DNA from: Hsuehochloa calcarea
Taxonomy: Eukaryota > Streptophyta > Magnoliopsida > Poales > Poaceae
Direction: 5' to 3'
Length of the DNA: 64,000 nucleotides
Assembly (NCBI GenBank): GCA_036346395.1
Contig: CM070596.1
Location: 22,172,177 to 22,236,176 of the forward strand
Positions 23,111 to 35,904 of the stretch are shown piece by piece (position 1 is the stretch's first letter; each line of letters begins with the position of its first letter). The notes beneath the pieces were generated by a model. The model had not been told where the DNA came from. It searched no databases and saw nothing but the letters and a program-made list of their open reading frames with translations. The translations under genes and the position numbers were made by a program.

Positions 23111-23428
23111 CCAAGGGAAGCATTCAAACAAACGTTATACGAACTTTCCGCGTAGAAGTAGTGGGCTCACTTGCACTGTCCCGACGACCGAGCCGGAGCC
23201 GAAATGCTGCCTGCGCACCACTCCCTCGCCTCCTCCGCCGAGCGCACGAGCCTCCGCTCCACGATGGCCGCCGCAGCCCACCAAGGCACCGGGCCTCAGC
23301 GACCTCCAGGTTGGGCATCGTTGCAGCTCGCTGCAGCCTCTTGGTCTTTGGGGTTGCTGTTTCAGTACAGCTAGCAGTAGCAGTAGCAGTAACAGTAACA
23401 GTGTCATTTTTTTGCAATTTCTAAAGTT

Positions 23429-23431
<3 letters not shown>

Positions 23432-23473
<42 letters not shown>
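23432..23473. repeat. (AT)21 microsatellite
   Basis: Forty-two bases of perfect AT dinucleotide repeat, seen directly. It is flanked by CAG-rich imperfect repeats at 23370-23400. Confidence 0.95.
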
Positions 23474-23475
<2 letters not shown>

Positions 23476-26420
23476 TGGTGACATGAGGGAAAATAAAAAA
23501 AGAGAAAGAATGAGGCCGTCATCTCACACAGCAACGGACACATCACGCGAAACAAAGCACTAACAACAAAGTTTTTTTGCTATTGGAGCGCAGACGTCGT
23601 CTATTCACGCGGAACAATGCACTTTATTCATGTAAAGCTTAAATGCTTATGATACTTTAAAGAGACAATGTATTGGAATAGCTGTCTTTAAAATTATCTC
23701 AAGATGACATAGAAGATACCAGAGATTACCTGAAAGACAAACTATTCCTAATACTTCCCACTAGACTACTATCTATTGCTTAATGCTTCCCACTAGACTC
23801 CTCCCCAACATTGCACACACCCTTATGCTACCTCCACTAACGAGGAGCTTTCTTGGTTCTCCAAAGAGACGCTTGGGGGGCAAGACCCTTGATTTAGCTG
23901 GTCTTCTTTCGAAGATTACCAGTTGTAAGTTGGTTTGCTCTGTACTGCAAACCACATGAAGAACTTGCATCTCATGTGTGTGATTTTAGAAGATGATTGT
24001 CAGGAGGTCGTCAGGCTATGGATGCAAACAACCAAGAACATATTTTGTGGTAGCGAGTATTAATTCTTGAATTTATTTAGAGAGCTTGGTAGAGATTGTG
24101 CTTATTTTTGTTTCAAGTTTGTTCGATCGCAAGGTAATAGCGCTGCCCATTATTTTCTGAAACAAAAAAGAAATACATGTAGAAGGAACTACATGTTTTA
24201 GTAATAAAGCAGGGAAAAACATCCAAATTCAAGCCAAAGAAGAAATCTAATCTAGATGGTGGGGTTCAATGGAGGCTCATAAGCAGTCCATTATTGTGTT
24301 TCTTTTGATTTTACACAATAGGGTATGCAAGAGTGGTGGTCTTTTGCCCTCGATTCGTTGCAGCCACCCGGAGAGACGAATGTAATCTTTGTACGGAGTA
24401 CAAGATTGAAGAGAAGAGCATAGAGTTGGGATTAAGACAGAACTTGTGGAATGCTTGGAAAGGAGGATTTGGGACCAAATTTTTAGAAATCCTAAAAGCT
24501 CTTTTTCATGAGGAAAAGGAGGGATTTCATAGATTACTCATGAGTGTTACGATCGTCCAAGCACAAAATATGATTAATTACAAAAATCCAAAAAGTTCTT
24601 CGGGAGTTTCAATAAAACAAACTACTTAAGATCTATTTTGGGAAACACAACACAAATTCTTAAAAAAAGTTAAATCTAAAATATGCCATCTAAACAACCG
24701 CTAAACCTCTCAATACACATCCCAAAATTTCAAAACTATTATATATTTATGTTCAAAATCTCATTTTCTGAATTTTGAGCTTTTTCCAATTTTTTTCTGC
24801 TTAGTTAAAGCTTTTTTGTAATTTTTAGCTGCTAAAAATGCATTTTCGAATTAATAAAAACTTGGTAAAAACCTAGAAATAATTTATTCTGGTTCTAAAT
24901 AGTCTAAAGACAATCTCCCAAAAAAAATCAGATTTTTTTTAGATAAATTTGGTAATTTTATGAGCTCAAATGTTATTCCTGGAATTAAATCAACGAGAAA
25001 ATGATTTAAAATTTTAAATCAACTGCAGACCGTCTTCCCAAGGATTGGCCCGGCCTATTACTGTTTTGACCCAACAACCGCCCGCACACTATTCCCTTCG
25101 CAGTCGTCTTCTACTTACCACCCGACCGCATGCGCATCGTGGCGAGCTCGCGTGTACGCCCACGGTTGGCGGCCGCAACACCCACCACTTCACCTCCCTA
25201 GCAAGTCGTCGCCGCCTCCCCTGTCCCATCATCACGCTTGTCATCAATCCCTTTGTTGCCTCCGCTGTCGTGCATGGACAAGAGAGAGCTCGTGCCACTC
25301 CGTCTGCTTTGTCGTGTCTCGCCCGCGAAAATAGTGTCTTCGCCGTTGTTCTCCTTCCTATTTCAGCCAAGCCGCGCATCATCAAGGCCAATTCGCCATT
25401 TCTAGTTGTGGGTTTCATGACATTGACGTCGAATTCTAGGACTTGAACCTAGTATGTTGCCTATGGGCTAAGGCATATCACATGAGCCCATTATCTTTTA
25501 TTTATTATTTATTTCTGCTATAAGTACTCTGTGTGATTTATTTGGTCGGTCGGTCATTTGTGTAAAACTTGGTCAAGTAGATCTATGTACGACTACTTAA
25601 TATTATGTACTACTCTGTTTATATATTAGTGTATAAAAGTGATGCAACGATGTATTATGTGTGTGCTAGCTACTAATCATAGAACTAGTACGGTAAACAC
25701 ATATGATTCAGAATTAACTTTCTGAGTCAGACATCTGAGATGTTTTGTATTTGAATTTGAAGTCAAATAATATATCCTCTCCATCTAGTCTTGTACTCCT
25801 ATTCGTGGAAGAAACATGCTCCGAGATATATTTCGACCATATTTGGGGGAGCTGTAGCTTTTGTCATAACATGCTTTTTTAGCTTTCTAGTTGTCAAACG
25901 GATTTTATACAAGTTCGGAATTATTTTTTAGTTGTTATTCTATGCTTATCGTGTCTTACACCAATCACTACCAACCTTTTGCACAAATTTATCATGTTTG
26001 TTTGTTGATTCAGTAATTCATGTAGATAAACAAAGAAAAAAATTCATGTGCAAATTCAAATGCGACGATTTGTGTTCATTTGTGCTCAAACTAATAATGA
26101 AATCCAAACATTTGTGTTCACTTGTGTCCAAACAAAATTCTACATTTGGACCAATTTGAATCCGAATATGAAATCCTAATCTACGTGCACGAATCATCCG
26201 AATCTGATTTTTTACAATCAAGGACTACATTTGTGTTCATCAAAATCCCATCAAAATCTATAACAAAAATAAAAGGAAGGTTCAGGTGGTGAGCTCGAGC
26301 CGAGGTCGGAGGGGACAAAGAAATGGTCGACTGAGGAAGCGACAACAACAAATGTCAGACCGAAGGTAGACGACGGCGGGGATCGGAGGCGCGAAGTCGA
26401 CCGAGGAAAGCGATGGTGGT
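23474..26420. other. Gene-free stretch
   Basis: No coding region, RNA gene or bounded transposon is supported. A GC-rich island at about 25025-25440 has short open frames on both strands without recognisable motifs. The rest is AT-rich, with poly-T/A runs around 24770-24960. The last 140 bases (26280-26420) are purine-rich with GGTCGGAGG and GCGAGGAAG repeats that resume after the nested stack at 52502, so they flank one insertion site. Confidence 0.5.
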
Positions 26421-26425
26421 GCCCC

Positions 26426-28010
26426 TAAAGAATCTAGACCCACCATTATTAGTTAATTGAGTATTTTGGTAATTAATGACAATTATCATGTGGATTAAAT
26501 TTTTTATGAGTTAGTGAAACAAAGTTGAGTCCTACGATGACAAAGACTTATGATGTCATCGTGTGTTGATGAACATCAAGATAAGGTCATGAAGTGAAGA
26601 AGATCATCATGCGTTGATGATATTCAAGACAAGATCCCTGGACTTGGAGTGAAGATGTTCGTCATCAAGTGATCACTTCAAGATGGATGCTTAAGGCAAA
26701 GGTATGACTAGCTAGGCTAAGGATCTGTTTCTTAGTAATTTTACCGGTCTTAGTGTTTGGTGTGGAGACCGATTTGCTAGTATAGGTTGTCGTACTATTA
26801 AGAGCAGTCTTGACTAATATCTTGAGTATGTCTTGTGTTGATAGCTCTTAGTGCTTGTTGTAGTTCTCTTTAGCATATTGCCGATATGCGAATAAGTTTT
26901 GCAAATAGTTAAGGCTCGTGCATAACCCTTATAACATGTTACTTTAGTTTGCGAATCTATTTTGTAAATGGTTTAAGTCCATGTACCAAATTAATTGTGA
27001 TGTGATTCTAAAAATCAGCAAATGAGTTTTGCAACTTGTTGAGAATTTTTGATGAGTCACGGCGGCCCGATCTTCCGATAGGTTCGATTTGATTCGTCGT
27101 GAGGACGTTGACGCTTTGAGGCTTTCGACCAACAGATCGTCACCTCGCAATTCGCTACACCCGCACGCCTGTCGTTATCGACCACGCTTGCACGCGATCG
27201 ACCTTACCACGAAGGTTATTGTTCCTGCAAGCAATCGAAGCAACTCACAAGAACAAGGTAGATGCAATCAGACATGGATATGGATGAAGTTTACAAGTGG
27301 GGTTACTCAAACCGATAATCGCGAAACGCAATGGCGAATAATCTAAGAAAAATCCGCCTCTAAACTATGGCGGCTACTGTATATATATAGGGGAACGTGA
27401 GGAGATCGACCTAGGGTTGTGCGGCCATGGGATGAAACGTACACAACCTAGACTCCGACCTCGTCACGTTTACAAAGTCTTATTAGTTTCCAAAACGGTG
27501 ACGCAAACACTCTTGCGTATTTCCGGTCGTGGGGTGATCCTAGGTGGTCTTGAGGAGTCCATGCTATCTTTGGTCGTAGATTGTGTCCAACGAGTCTCGT
27601 GCTCGCTTTTCGGTCGAGATTGCTCCAATTGAATCAGCTAGTCGTAGGTCTTCTTGTAGTGGTCGTAGACCATGCGGAACTGGTCGTAATCCTAGATTCC
27701 TGAGTACAAGTAAATCATCTTCATTAGGCAGCATCATAGAGTTCTCAAATAATACACTCATTTCTAGAAACGACTTTACCGATCGATTAAGTGACGTGCT
27801 CTAGCTCTTGTCATAGGACCGTGTAGTTCAAAGACCGGATCCGAGGGTCTTGTGTAGTGCGTGTATCCGAAGGAGGGATGTCCTCATCAATTTTGCCTTC
27901 ATCCCTTGTTTGCATCGCGCATCAATTGGCAAATGTGTTTTGCAAATTGAGTCGGTGAGATGCAAAATCTGTTTCACCTTTGTTGGTAGTGGGCGGTCCG
28001 ACCGCCCTTC
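26426..28010 (+). repeat. 5' LTR of element B, partial and interrupted
   Basis: It is collinear with 46476-47230: same start, the GTATTTTGGTAATTAATGAC segment, the GATGATATTCAAG segment, ACCGGTCT...GGTGTGGAGACC, and the TTGTTTGCATCG...GGTAGTGGGCGGTC block at 27912-28005. It is split at 27050-27899 by a solo LTR. The remaining LTR part (promoter to the CTTACA end) is missing after about 28010. Confidence 0.65.
27050..27899 (-). mobile_element. Solo LTR of the CRM-like family
   Basis: The ends are TGATGAG at 27050 and CTCATCA at 27899, with perfect 5-base duplications ATTTT (27045-27049 and 27900-27904). On the minus strand it matches the LTRs at 32380 and 39207: same start TGATGAGGACATC, a TATA-type run at 27380-27389, and the coded segment SVLFENSMMLPNEDDLLVL. 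No internal region is present, as after LTR-LTR recombination. It cleanly interrupts the 5' LTR of element B. Confidence 0.85.
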
Positions 28011-29445
28011 CTCGGTATTGAAGGGATACGGTAGGCTACACTAGCTGGTAATTCAAAAATTCTACCACGTAAATAGGATGCCAGACAAGTAAGAGATCAC
28101 AGATCGTTACCACCAGACGCGTAATGCAGCGGAAGATGAGTTGGAGTAGCCTGGTCCAACAAAGAGCATGTCGATGTAGTGGTCACAGTCGATCGTCCGA
28201 CGTAGTTGATCGTTCAACGTAGTCGATCGCCCAGCGTAGTCGTCGCCGATTGTCTCCTCCAGCAACCGATCGCTTTCCTTGCAATATCGCGGATCGCCCT
28301 CGAGTGCAACAGCAACCGCGGTAGCGCCTCTACAGTATCCACACGTCCAAGGTAGGAACACCGTACGTCGGTGTGCTGGCACCAAGTTGCACAGAAAGGC
28401 TCTCTCAAGAAGATGGTGGCTAGGGTTTGGAGCAACTCACGTCAACTCTTATCGTGTGTCTCCTATGTTACCTATCTCTATTCCCAACAGCCTCAAGTAT
28501 CTCCCTAAATAGTGTCTGTGACGGATCCTATCCGAACACATTTGACGAATCGTATCGTACTGGTTTGTTCTAACCCGTTAAGTATGTGACCCTATAGATT
28601 TATACATAATCGATTGTAACTCAGAAACTCCTATCCGATCACAAGTCGTTAGTGGCACCTAGCAGGACATAATGATTCCCAAATACACACGAATTATATC
28701 CAACGAACCTTAATGCAAAATGGTCTATGCTTTGGTCTCGACAAGTTCGCAACTCCGTACGACCAGGTTTCAACCAGCCTACGACCAACTCATATTTGAT
28801 CTCGACCTGTTCGTAACTCCTTACGACCAGGTTTCGACCACTTAGTGATCATGTTCGACCAGCTTATGACTAGCTCGTATCTCTACATGACTAATCCGTA
28901 TCTGATCGAACTGAACGACCAGCTCGTGTATTCTCCTTTTGCCTCACGATATTTGGTTGAACTCTAGGTGAGATGCTGTGTCATCCATAGATTGTTCAAT
29001 ACTTTCTCGATCAAGTGTCAGATAACTTCATGTTGTTGAACTGTTCGACCACAAGCGGTATGGTCGTGCACTTTCCTTATCCGACCACATCGAGGGCCCC
29101 AAAGACATCTCTCTTGTTATGTTAGGAGGGGCAAATCCCATATCCGACCAGTCATATTCCTCCGCATGTTTTATAGCATACTCGAAAGCTATCTTTATGA
29201 CTATCCGATTACGGAGTAGCCTTTGGCAACCCCAAAGTGTACTCTTACACATGTAGGAAACCATGTTGATCTCAGGTATAAGGATTATACATCATCATTA
29301 CTTGAGACCAACTGATGATACATAAAATCATAATAATCTCAGCGGTGTCTCAAGGTGGGTCAATCCAACACCATATTCTCTAACATGTGTTCCTCACAAC
29401 CCCATACCCTGAAAGAAGCACTTATCGGACAGATGTTATGCGCCC
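28011..29445. other. Unclassified LTR-like block
   Basis: This lies between the broken 5' LTR of element B and the first recognisable gag codons. It has CGATCGTCCGACGTAGT-type short repeats (28180-28240) and CGACCAG...TACGACCAG repeats (28750-28930). No coding motif is present. The content looks like an LTR in minus orientation, but no ends or duplications could be fixed. It replaces the promoter part of the LTR and the leader of element B. Confidence 0.3.
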
Positions 29446-29962
29446 TGTAGGGCACCACACTTTGATGGTTCAAATTATGCTTATTAGAAAATTAGAATGA
29501 CCATCTATATTAAGGCTATGGGCCCAAACCTATGGATAATTATTAATGCGGGTTTTGCTACTCCATTTGATCCACAAAACCCCAATCAAAGGGAAGAGCA
29601 AAACTTGCAACTCGATGCTCAAGCTTTAAATGCTCTATATAGCGCTTTGAGTGTGGAGGAGTTCAATAGAGTGAGCAATCTTGAGAATACTCGTGATGTT
29701 TGGACAACTCTCATGGAATTCGTGAGAGAATCTCCACCGTCAAGGATGTTAAATTGTATAGGTTGAAGCTCAAATATGAATCATTTACCATGTTGTCGCA
29801 TGAGAGCTTAAATGAGATGTATTCTTTATTGAACAACATAGTAAATGAGCTCAAAGGTATATCTTGTGGTTTAACCGATCTTGATATTGTGCGCAAGATG
29901 CTTAGGGCTCTACCGGACAAATATGAAACATTGGTGATATTATTCCTCAATTCATCCAAATT

Positions 29963-31844
29963 GTTGGACCGAAATGGCGACTAGAGGGGGGGTGAATAGG
30001 AGCATGATCTCTTTTTCACAAAGATCGGATTCAAGACGATTTTCACTCGGATAGCTATGAGATCTATGAAGATCAATATTCAAGTACAGCAGAAGTCTTG
30101 TATTGAATCCAATCTAAACCCTGGAGCAAAACAACCAAAAATAACCAAAACTCGATTTTCAAGTATTGGGCGGTCTGACCTCTATGTCAATGGCGGTCAG
30201 ACCTCCAGCCTGATGAACAAAGGAAAATGAATGAAAACGGTTGCAAATAGGTGTAACTTTTGATCTATAATTTAAAACTTTATGAAACTTGGAACACACC
30301 TTCTCTAGGATATCAGGAACCTATTCCAATCAAAGATCGTGAAGATCCTTGGCAAAGTTCCGACCTTTTTCCGTTTGAGTGAAGGATGATTCAAAACCGA
30401 GTCAAAACAAAAACTAGATCCAAAACCTTGTTGTGGGTTAGAGATGATCCTAGATGAGTTCCCACATATCACAGCAAGTAAGATTGGGGGCGGAAACCAA
30501 CAAAAAACTTGAGAATCAAAGAAAGCCCTAAAATCACAAAATAGAGAGCAAGAACGAAAAGAGACTCATCTCAAGAGAACTTGCATAGATTGATTTGTGA
30601 TTGTTGCTGGTTTACAGCCACTCCATCCAGGAGGACAAAACTCAATACATGAGCACACAATCAATCTCTTCTCAAGGATCCTAACCTCTCCACTCCCAAA
30701 TCTCAAAAACAAACTAGGGTTACAAAATAAGCAAAAGGATCAAGGAGGTGCTACAGCACCCTCCCATATTTATAGTGGAGGCTAACCTTCTAGAAGAGTC
30801 ATAGCGTTGTCTTCATCTTCTCTTGACCTAAACCGCTTCTCCTTGCGTCGTCTTGCGTCGTGGTTTAGCCAAAAGCAAACAAGGCGGTATTTTAGTGATA
30901 TTTCCAAAATACTCCTTCTCGATCCTTCTCCGAAGACTGAGTCCAATCTTCATGAAGCAGCTCCATGCTTCGCCACGTGTAGGTTGATCAACGGCTCTCA
31001 TCATGTTGACAAGTCTCTCCCATCCGGCTCCCACCGAAACCACCATGGCACTTGCACCGACCCCCGCGCCGCTTGATGCAACCCGTCGCACCGAACTTCC
31101 CGTTCGGTCATCCTTGTCCATTTTGTGCCACGCTCGAATACAATGACTTCACCTGGCACCATTGATCGTTCTGAACCTCAGCTCTCAAGCCTAGTCCCGA
31201 TCATCCTCGCTGTTGACCGTCGTTGATCTCCAAGCAACCTACACAAGAATAGACTAAAAAATCGATTCCGAGAACAAGTTCTTCACAACTTGATCCACGT
31301 TAGTCAAAACATGCATTATGAAACACATCGGCACTGAAACCCATGAACTTGACTCAACAAACAAGTATCGCCACTACAAAAACCGACGAAACAAGTGGAA
31401 ACCGGTCAGACCGCCACTCAAGGGCCGGTCTGACCGCCCTCTGGCCGGTCTAAACGCCAGGGGTGGCCGGTCAGACCGCCCAGAAGGGACTTAGCCAATT
31501 TTCAACCCCTGAAAACCGAAAGTTCTCTGGAAATTTCAAACGAATAGATCTTTTGACTGGAGACTCCAAAAATTATGAGACCAAGTGTATGAGAATCCCC
31601 TCTCTTGCCTACACCCTCTATTTTTGGCCCAGCACAAAACTCCAATTTTTGTATTGGCCGGTCCGACCGCTGCCAATGGCCGGTCCGACCGCCGACCGGC
31701 CGACCGTCCGCGCCGCCGAGACCGCCTATGACCTAACAAAGATCGGACTTTTGTTTGGCAACGCTTGATTCGATGAACCCTCAACGACATTGCCAATTGT
31801 AACATCATCCTAAGATCATGAGTATATCCCCCATGATATCTACA
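29963..31844 (-). mobile_element. LTR family A inserted in the gag of element B
   Basis: The ends are TGTTGGACCGAAATGG and CATGATATCTACA. Gag reading continues on both sides (FLNSSKL before, RMTSTT after). AATTG occurs at 29960-29964 and 31846-31850; this repeat overlaps the LTR ends by two bases, so the exact duplication is uncertain. CGGTCnGACC motifs are dense at 31400-31480 and 31660-31710. A minus-strand TATA element lies at about 30768-30775. It behaves as a solo LTR. Confidence 0.75.
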
Positions 31845-32379
31845 GAATTGCCAAGGATGACCTCTACCACTCTTTTGGGAAATCTCATCACAAATGAGAC
31901 ATACAAGAAGGACAAAGATGAGCTCAAGGAGAGGGCATCAACTTCAAACAAAAGAATTCATACTTTCAAGGCCAAATATTATTCAATTGAAGATGAGGAT
32001 CAAAATGATGAAGATGATGACACCGAAGAAGAAATGGTCACTCTCATGAGTAAAATAGAACATCTCATGAAGACACATGGCTCACAAAAAAATTCAAACC
32101 CATCTTCCAAGACAAAGCACAACAAGACTCTAAGGTGCTACAATTGTCAAGAAAAGGGACACATTGTCTCACAATGTCCTTATGGGGAGGAAGATGAAGA
32201 AGAACTCAAATCATCATCAAGAAAGAAGAATGATGGCAAAAGAAAAAAATTTGTCGGGCTTGCCATAAAGGAAGATCCATCAAACAACTCAAATGTAAAT
32301 GAACCCCCATCACTATTTGACATGCTTACATGCTTCATGGTAAAAGGTAAAAATGAGGCAAATGATGATGATGAGCCAT

Positions 32380-33261
32380 TGATGAGGACATCACTTCTAT
32401 TGATATGAACACTCCTCTTCCTACTACTTTGAATGATGTGCAAGGCCCAATTACTCGGGCGCATGCTCGTCAACTTATTTATCAGGTAAATTCATTTCTA
32501 AGGCTGAGTGCATTATTTGAGAACTCTATGATGCTGCCTAACGGAGATGATTTACTTGTACTTAGAAATCTAGGACTACGACCAGTTCAAGAAGGTCTAC
32601 GGCCAGTTCCGCAGAGTCTACGACCACTTCAAGAAGGCATATGACCAGTGTCACCAGTACTCGGCGAGCCCAGTACTCGTTGGACACAATCTACGACCAG
32701 AGATAGCATGGACTCCTCAAGACCACCCCAGGACCAGTTCTACGACCAGGTCTTCGACCAGATATACGCGACCTGGATAGTAAATAAGGTGCTGCTCACC
32801 GTTTTGGCCTAATAGGGCCTTGTAAGCGTGTCGAGGTTGGAGTCCAGGTTGTGTACGCCTCTTCCCGCGGCCACACAACCCTAGGTTGACCTCTTCACGT
32901 CCCCCTATATATATACAGTAGCCGTCATAGTTTAGGGTGGGTTTTTCTTTGAGATTATTCTGCTTAGCAGTCTCGCCGCACGTTCGGTTGAGGAACCCCA
33001 CATTGTGTGCTTCATCTATATTCGCAATACAATATTAGATTGCATCTTCTACTCTCTTGCTTGTGTTCTCGATTTGCATGCAGGAGATAGCCTTCTTGGC
33101 GAGGTCAACCACGTTTGGCATTGTTGATAACCATCGGAGCAATGGTGTAGTGATTGCGAGGGGTTTGATCTGTTCTGGTTGGAGCCTTCAGATCATCAAC
33201 GTCGAGTTCTCCACAATCGACTTATCAGTACCTTTCGGAAGATCGGGCCACCGTCATATCA
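32380..33261 (+). repeat. 5' LTR of the CRM-like element
   Basis: It runs from TGATGAGGACATC to CCGTCATATCA, 882 bases. A TATA-type run TATATATATA lies at 32906-32915. The first 265 bases contain an open frame encoding ITRAHARQL and a short LRPvq/LRPlq repeat. The direct GTCTACGACCA repeats at 32575-32640 are part of that frame. Confidence 0.85.
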
Positions 33262-33263
33262 GT

Positions 33264-33275
33264 TGGTATCAGAGC
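33264..33275 (+). other. Primer-binding site (initiator tRNA-Met type)
   Basis: TGGTATCAGAGC two bases after the LTR end. This is the standard site complementary to the 3' end of plant initiator tRNA-Met. Confidence 0.85.
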
Positions 33276-34487
33276 AAAAGTTGCCCGTTAGGTAATCACA
33301 ATTTTCCCCCCTGTTAGATTAGTTGCTTTCCATCGTCCTAAAGCTCCAGAAAATTGCCCCACAAAATATTTTTGTTCGTCGTGTTCTTCCGTTGTCCTAT
33401 CACCCATTGTGCCTTTGCAATTTCCATTATTTGTTTCTCGTTGTTGAATTAGTGTCCTTTGTCTAAGTCGTGTTGCTGGTTTAGAGTCGTGTTCTTAGTC
33501 TCTAGTCAACACCGTCACCTGTCGTGCCACCACCCATCCTGGTCGCACCACCGCCTACTCGAACAACCCCCTTTCGACCACCCCCTCGAGTACGACCACC
33601 TCCTCGTGTTCGACCACCTACTCGCGTTTGACCATCTAGTCAGATTCGACCACCTACTCGCGTTCGACCATCTACTCGTTTTCCGCCCCGACCACCCTAT
33701 TTATTTCTTGTTGCTCTTGGACACCCTACGCACTCATCATATCGTGCCTGCCACACAAAGTCCGATAATAGTTTCCATAGCCGAATGGATCTAGCCAAAG
33801 TTCAGAGAGAGAGAGTATCTTTTAATTACCTGTATACCCCTGCTTTCTACAAAAAGTTTGTGACCTATATATATCCATAGACCCAGAAGAGGGTTTTTGA
33901 AGAGTTTTGAGTCAAGGTCACATTCGCAAAAAAAACAAGGAACTCTAGGTTGGGTTTCGACAGTCAAAAAAAAGAGGAAGGAACTCTAGGTTGGGTTTCG
34001 GCAGTCAAAAAAAAGAGAAGGAGAAGAAACAAATCGACCACCCCCAGTAAAGAAAAATCAAATCGACCACCCCCTAGTTGGTCTACGACCACTCCCAGCC
34101 TTGCATCCTTTGAATCCTTTGTATCCAGTCCTTGTTATCGATCAGTGTTGTGCTAAGGCTAGGGACACTTGTTAGGCCAGCAACCGTGATGGGTACTTTG
34201 GACCCTTATTCAACTTTGCTAATCAGATTACGGTTTTTGCTACTTCTTGCTACATATTGTGCCTTCCGAGCTCCACCTACTCTTGATCAGAACAGGTCCC
34301 CTCTTGCAATCATACCCACTCTCAACACGGTATCACGAACCAGCCACCGGTCGTACCACCTGCTGCGTTGGTAAGAACACTTGTAAGAGTGTGATAAGAC
34401 GCTTGAGAGTGTGTGTGTTTCCACCTTCCATCACCTAGTAGTTGATAGGGATAATACATTTGTGTTGTCTTTTGTTTTCTGCTAACC
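33276..34487 (+). other. Leader of the CRM-like element with short repeats
   Basis: No coding sequence. From 33560 to 33690 a CGACCACCTACTCGCGTT-type unit of about 20 bases is repeated several times with variation. At 33937 and 33978 a 41-base unit starting AAGGAACTCTAGG is duplicated in tandem. Both are typical of untranslated leaders between primer site and gag. Confidence 0.55.
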
Positions 34488-35904
34488 ATGGCAGGTGAGA
34501 CTTCTGATGAGAAAGAGTGTGTTGTAAAGGGAGAGCTCATGACGCTCTTGGATGAACAATGCACTACTATTCATGAGGACATCAATAGGAGGCTTCAAGC
34601 TACAACGATCACACTGCAGCGCTCAATCAACGATAGTATTGCAGCACTTACTACATGCCTTGAAAGAATGGTGAACCAGCCACCAAACATTAAACGTGAG
34701 TATGATCACGATGCCGCCCAAGATCTTGAGGTGGGAGAGGATAATGAGAGGAGAAATCGTGATACTGGCCCTGTGTTTGCTGACCAAGATGCACGTCAAC
34801 CACACCGCCCACATCACAACCGGTACGGTATGGGAGGTAATAATTTTCAGCACCACAATGCTCGTGCTAATGATGACCCATTTGCTAAAGTTAAATTTAC
34901 CATACCAACTTTTACGGGTGTTTATGATGCTGAAATTTATCTAGATTGGGAGATAACAGTTGAACAAAAATTTAATGCCCATCTAGTTCCTGAAGTGCAT
35001 AGAGTCATACAAGCTATTAGTGAATTTAAAGATTTTACTATCGTTTGGTGGAATCAAGTAGTTAATTCTGGTTTAACATCTGATACATGGGATATATTGA
35101 AAGTAGCTATGCGTGCTAGATTTGTTCCTCCTGCTTTTAAACGTGATACGCGTAAGAAATTACAGCGCTTAGACCAAGGTAATAAATCTGTCAAGAATAT
35201 TATCAAGAACTACAAATAGGCATGCTGCGTTGTAATATTGTTGAGGGTGAGGAGGATAAGATGGCTCGTTTTTATGGTGGTTTAAGGCGTGAGATTCAGG
35301 ACATAGTTGATTAGAAAGACTATAATGATATTAATAGGTTGTTCCAGCTTGCTTGTTTGGCAGAAAAGGAATTGCAGGGTAGACAACAAAAGACTAGGAG
35401 TAACTTTGGCAGTACGTCTACATCCAGATCAATGCAGAGACAAACCAAGGCAGCCCCACCTCCTACTTTTCGGTCTGCTGCCCCCTCTGTGAGTAGGGCG
35501 CGTTCAGAGCACCGCCACCACTGTCACATGCACCCGAGAGGAGCAAATCTACTAGTGTGCAGGCACCAGCACAGAGCTCTTCATCGATTGCTTCCACGGG
35601 CCGTACGACAAGCATTGTGTGCCACCGTTATAAAGGGATGGGCCACTTCATGAGAGATTGCCCAAGTCAACGGGCGTACATTGCGACAGAAGATGGTGGT
35701 TATGTAAGTGCTAGTGATGTTGAGGATGAATATACTCTTGCAGCTAACCTTGCAGGCAATGATGATGATCATGAGGCAGATAGCGATGGTGAGGAAATTT
35801 TAGGTGCCGCTGCTACATCGAATTATAGGACCATAATTGTGCAACGAGTATTGAGCATTCAAAGAGAGCAAGAGGAGACGCTACAATGTCATAATTTGTT
35901 TTAG
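34488..35904 (+). pseudogene. gag of the CRM-like element
   Basis: The start is ATG at 34488 in the context AACCATGGC. The first 243 residues are open: a helical N-terminus, then the retrotrans_gag domain (VKFTIPTFTGVYDAEIYLDW, FTIVWWNQVV, TWDILKVAMRARFVPP, KLQRLDQGNKSVKNII). A TAG at 35217 and a frame change follow, after which reading resumes with CNIVEGEEDKMARFYGGLRREIQDIVD and a second TAG where Trp is usual. The C-terminal part has one zinc knuckle, seen as CHRYKGMGHFMRDC near 35620 with Arg replacing the second Cys, and an acidic tail to 35904. It forms the particle core in active relatives; this copy cannot. Confidence 0.75.

Noticed and set aside
23025..23486. Open frame of 153 residues ending in a YIYIYI tract
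   Set aside because: It runs through the DUF4371 relic on the opposite strand and an AT microsatellite.
25045..25446. Possible small gene in a GC-rich island
   Set aside because: Frames of similar length on both strands, no motif, no splice or promoter support.
28107..29264. Short minus frames possibly encoding a protein (MVSYMCKSTLWG type)
   Set aside because: They lie in LTR-like non-coding DNA and are broken.
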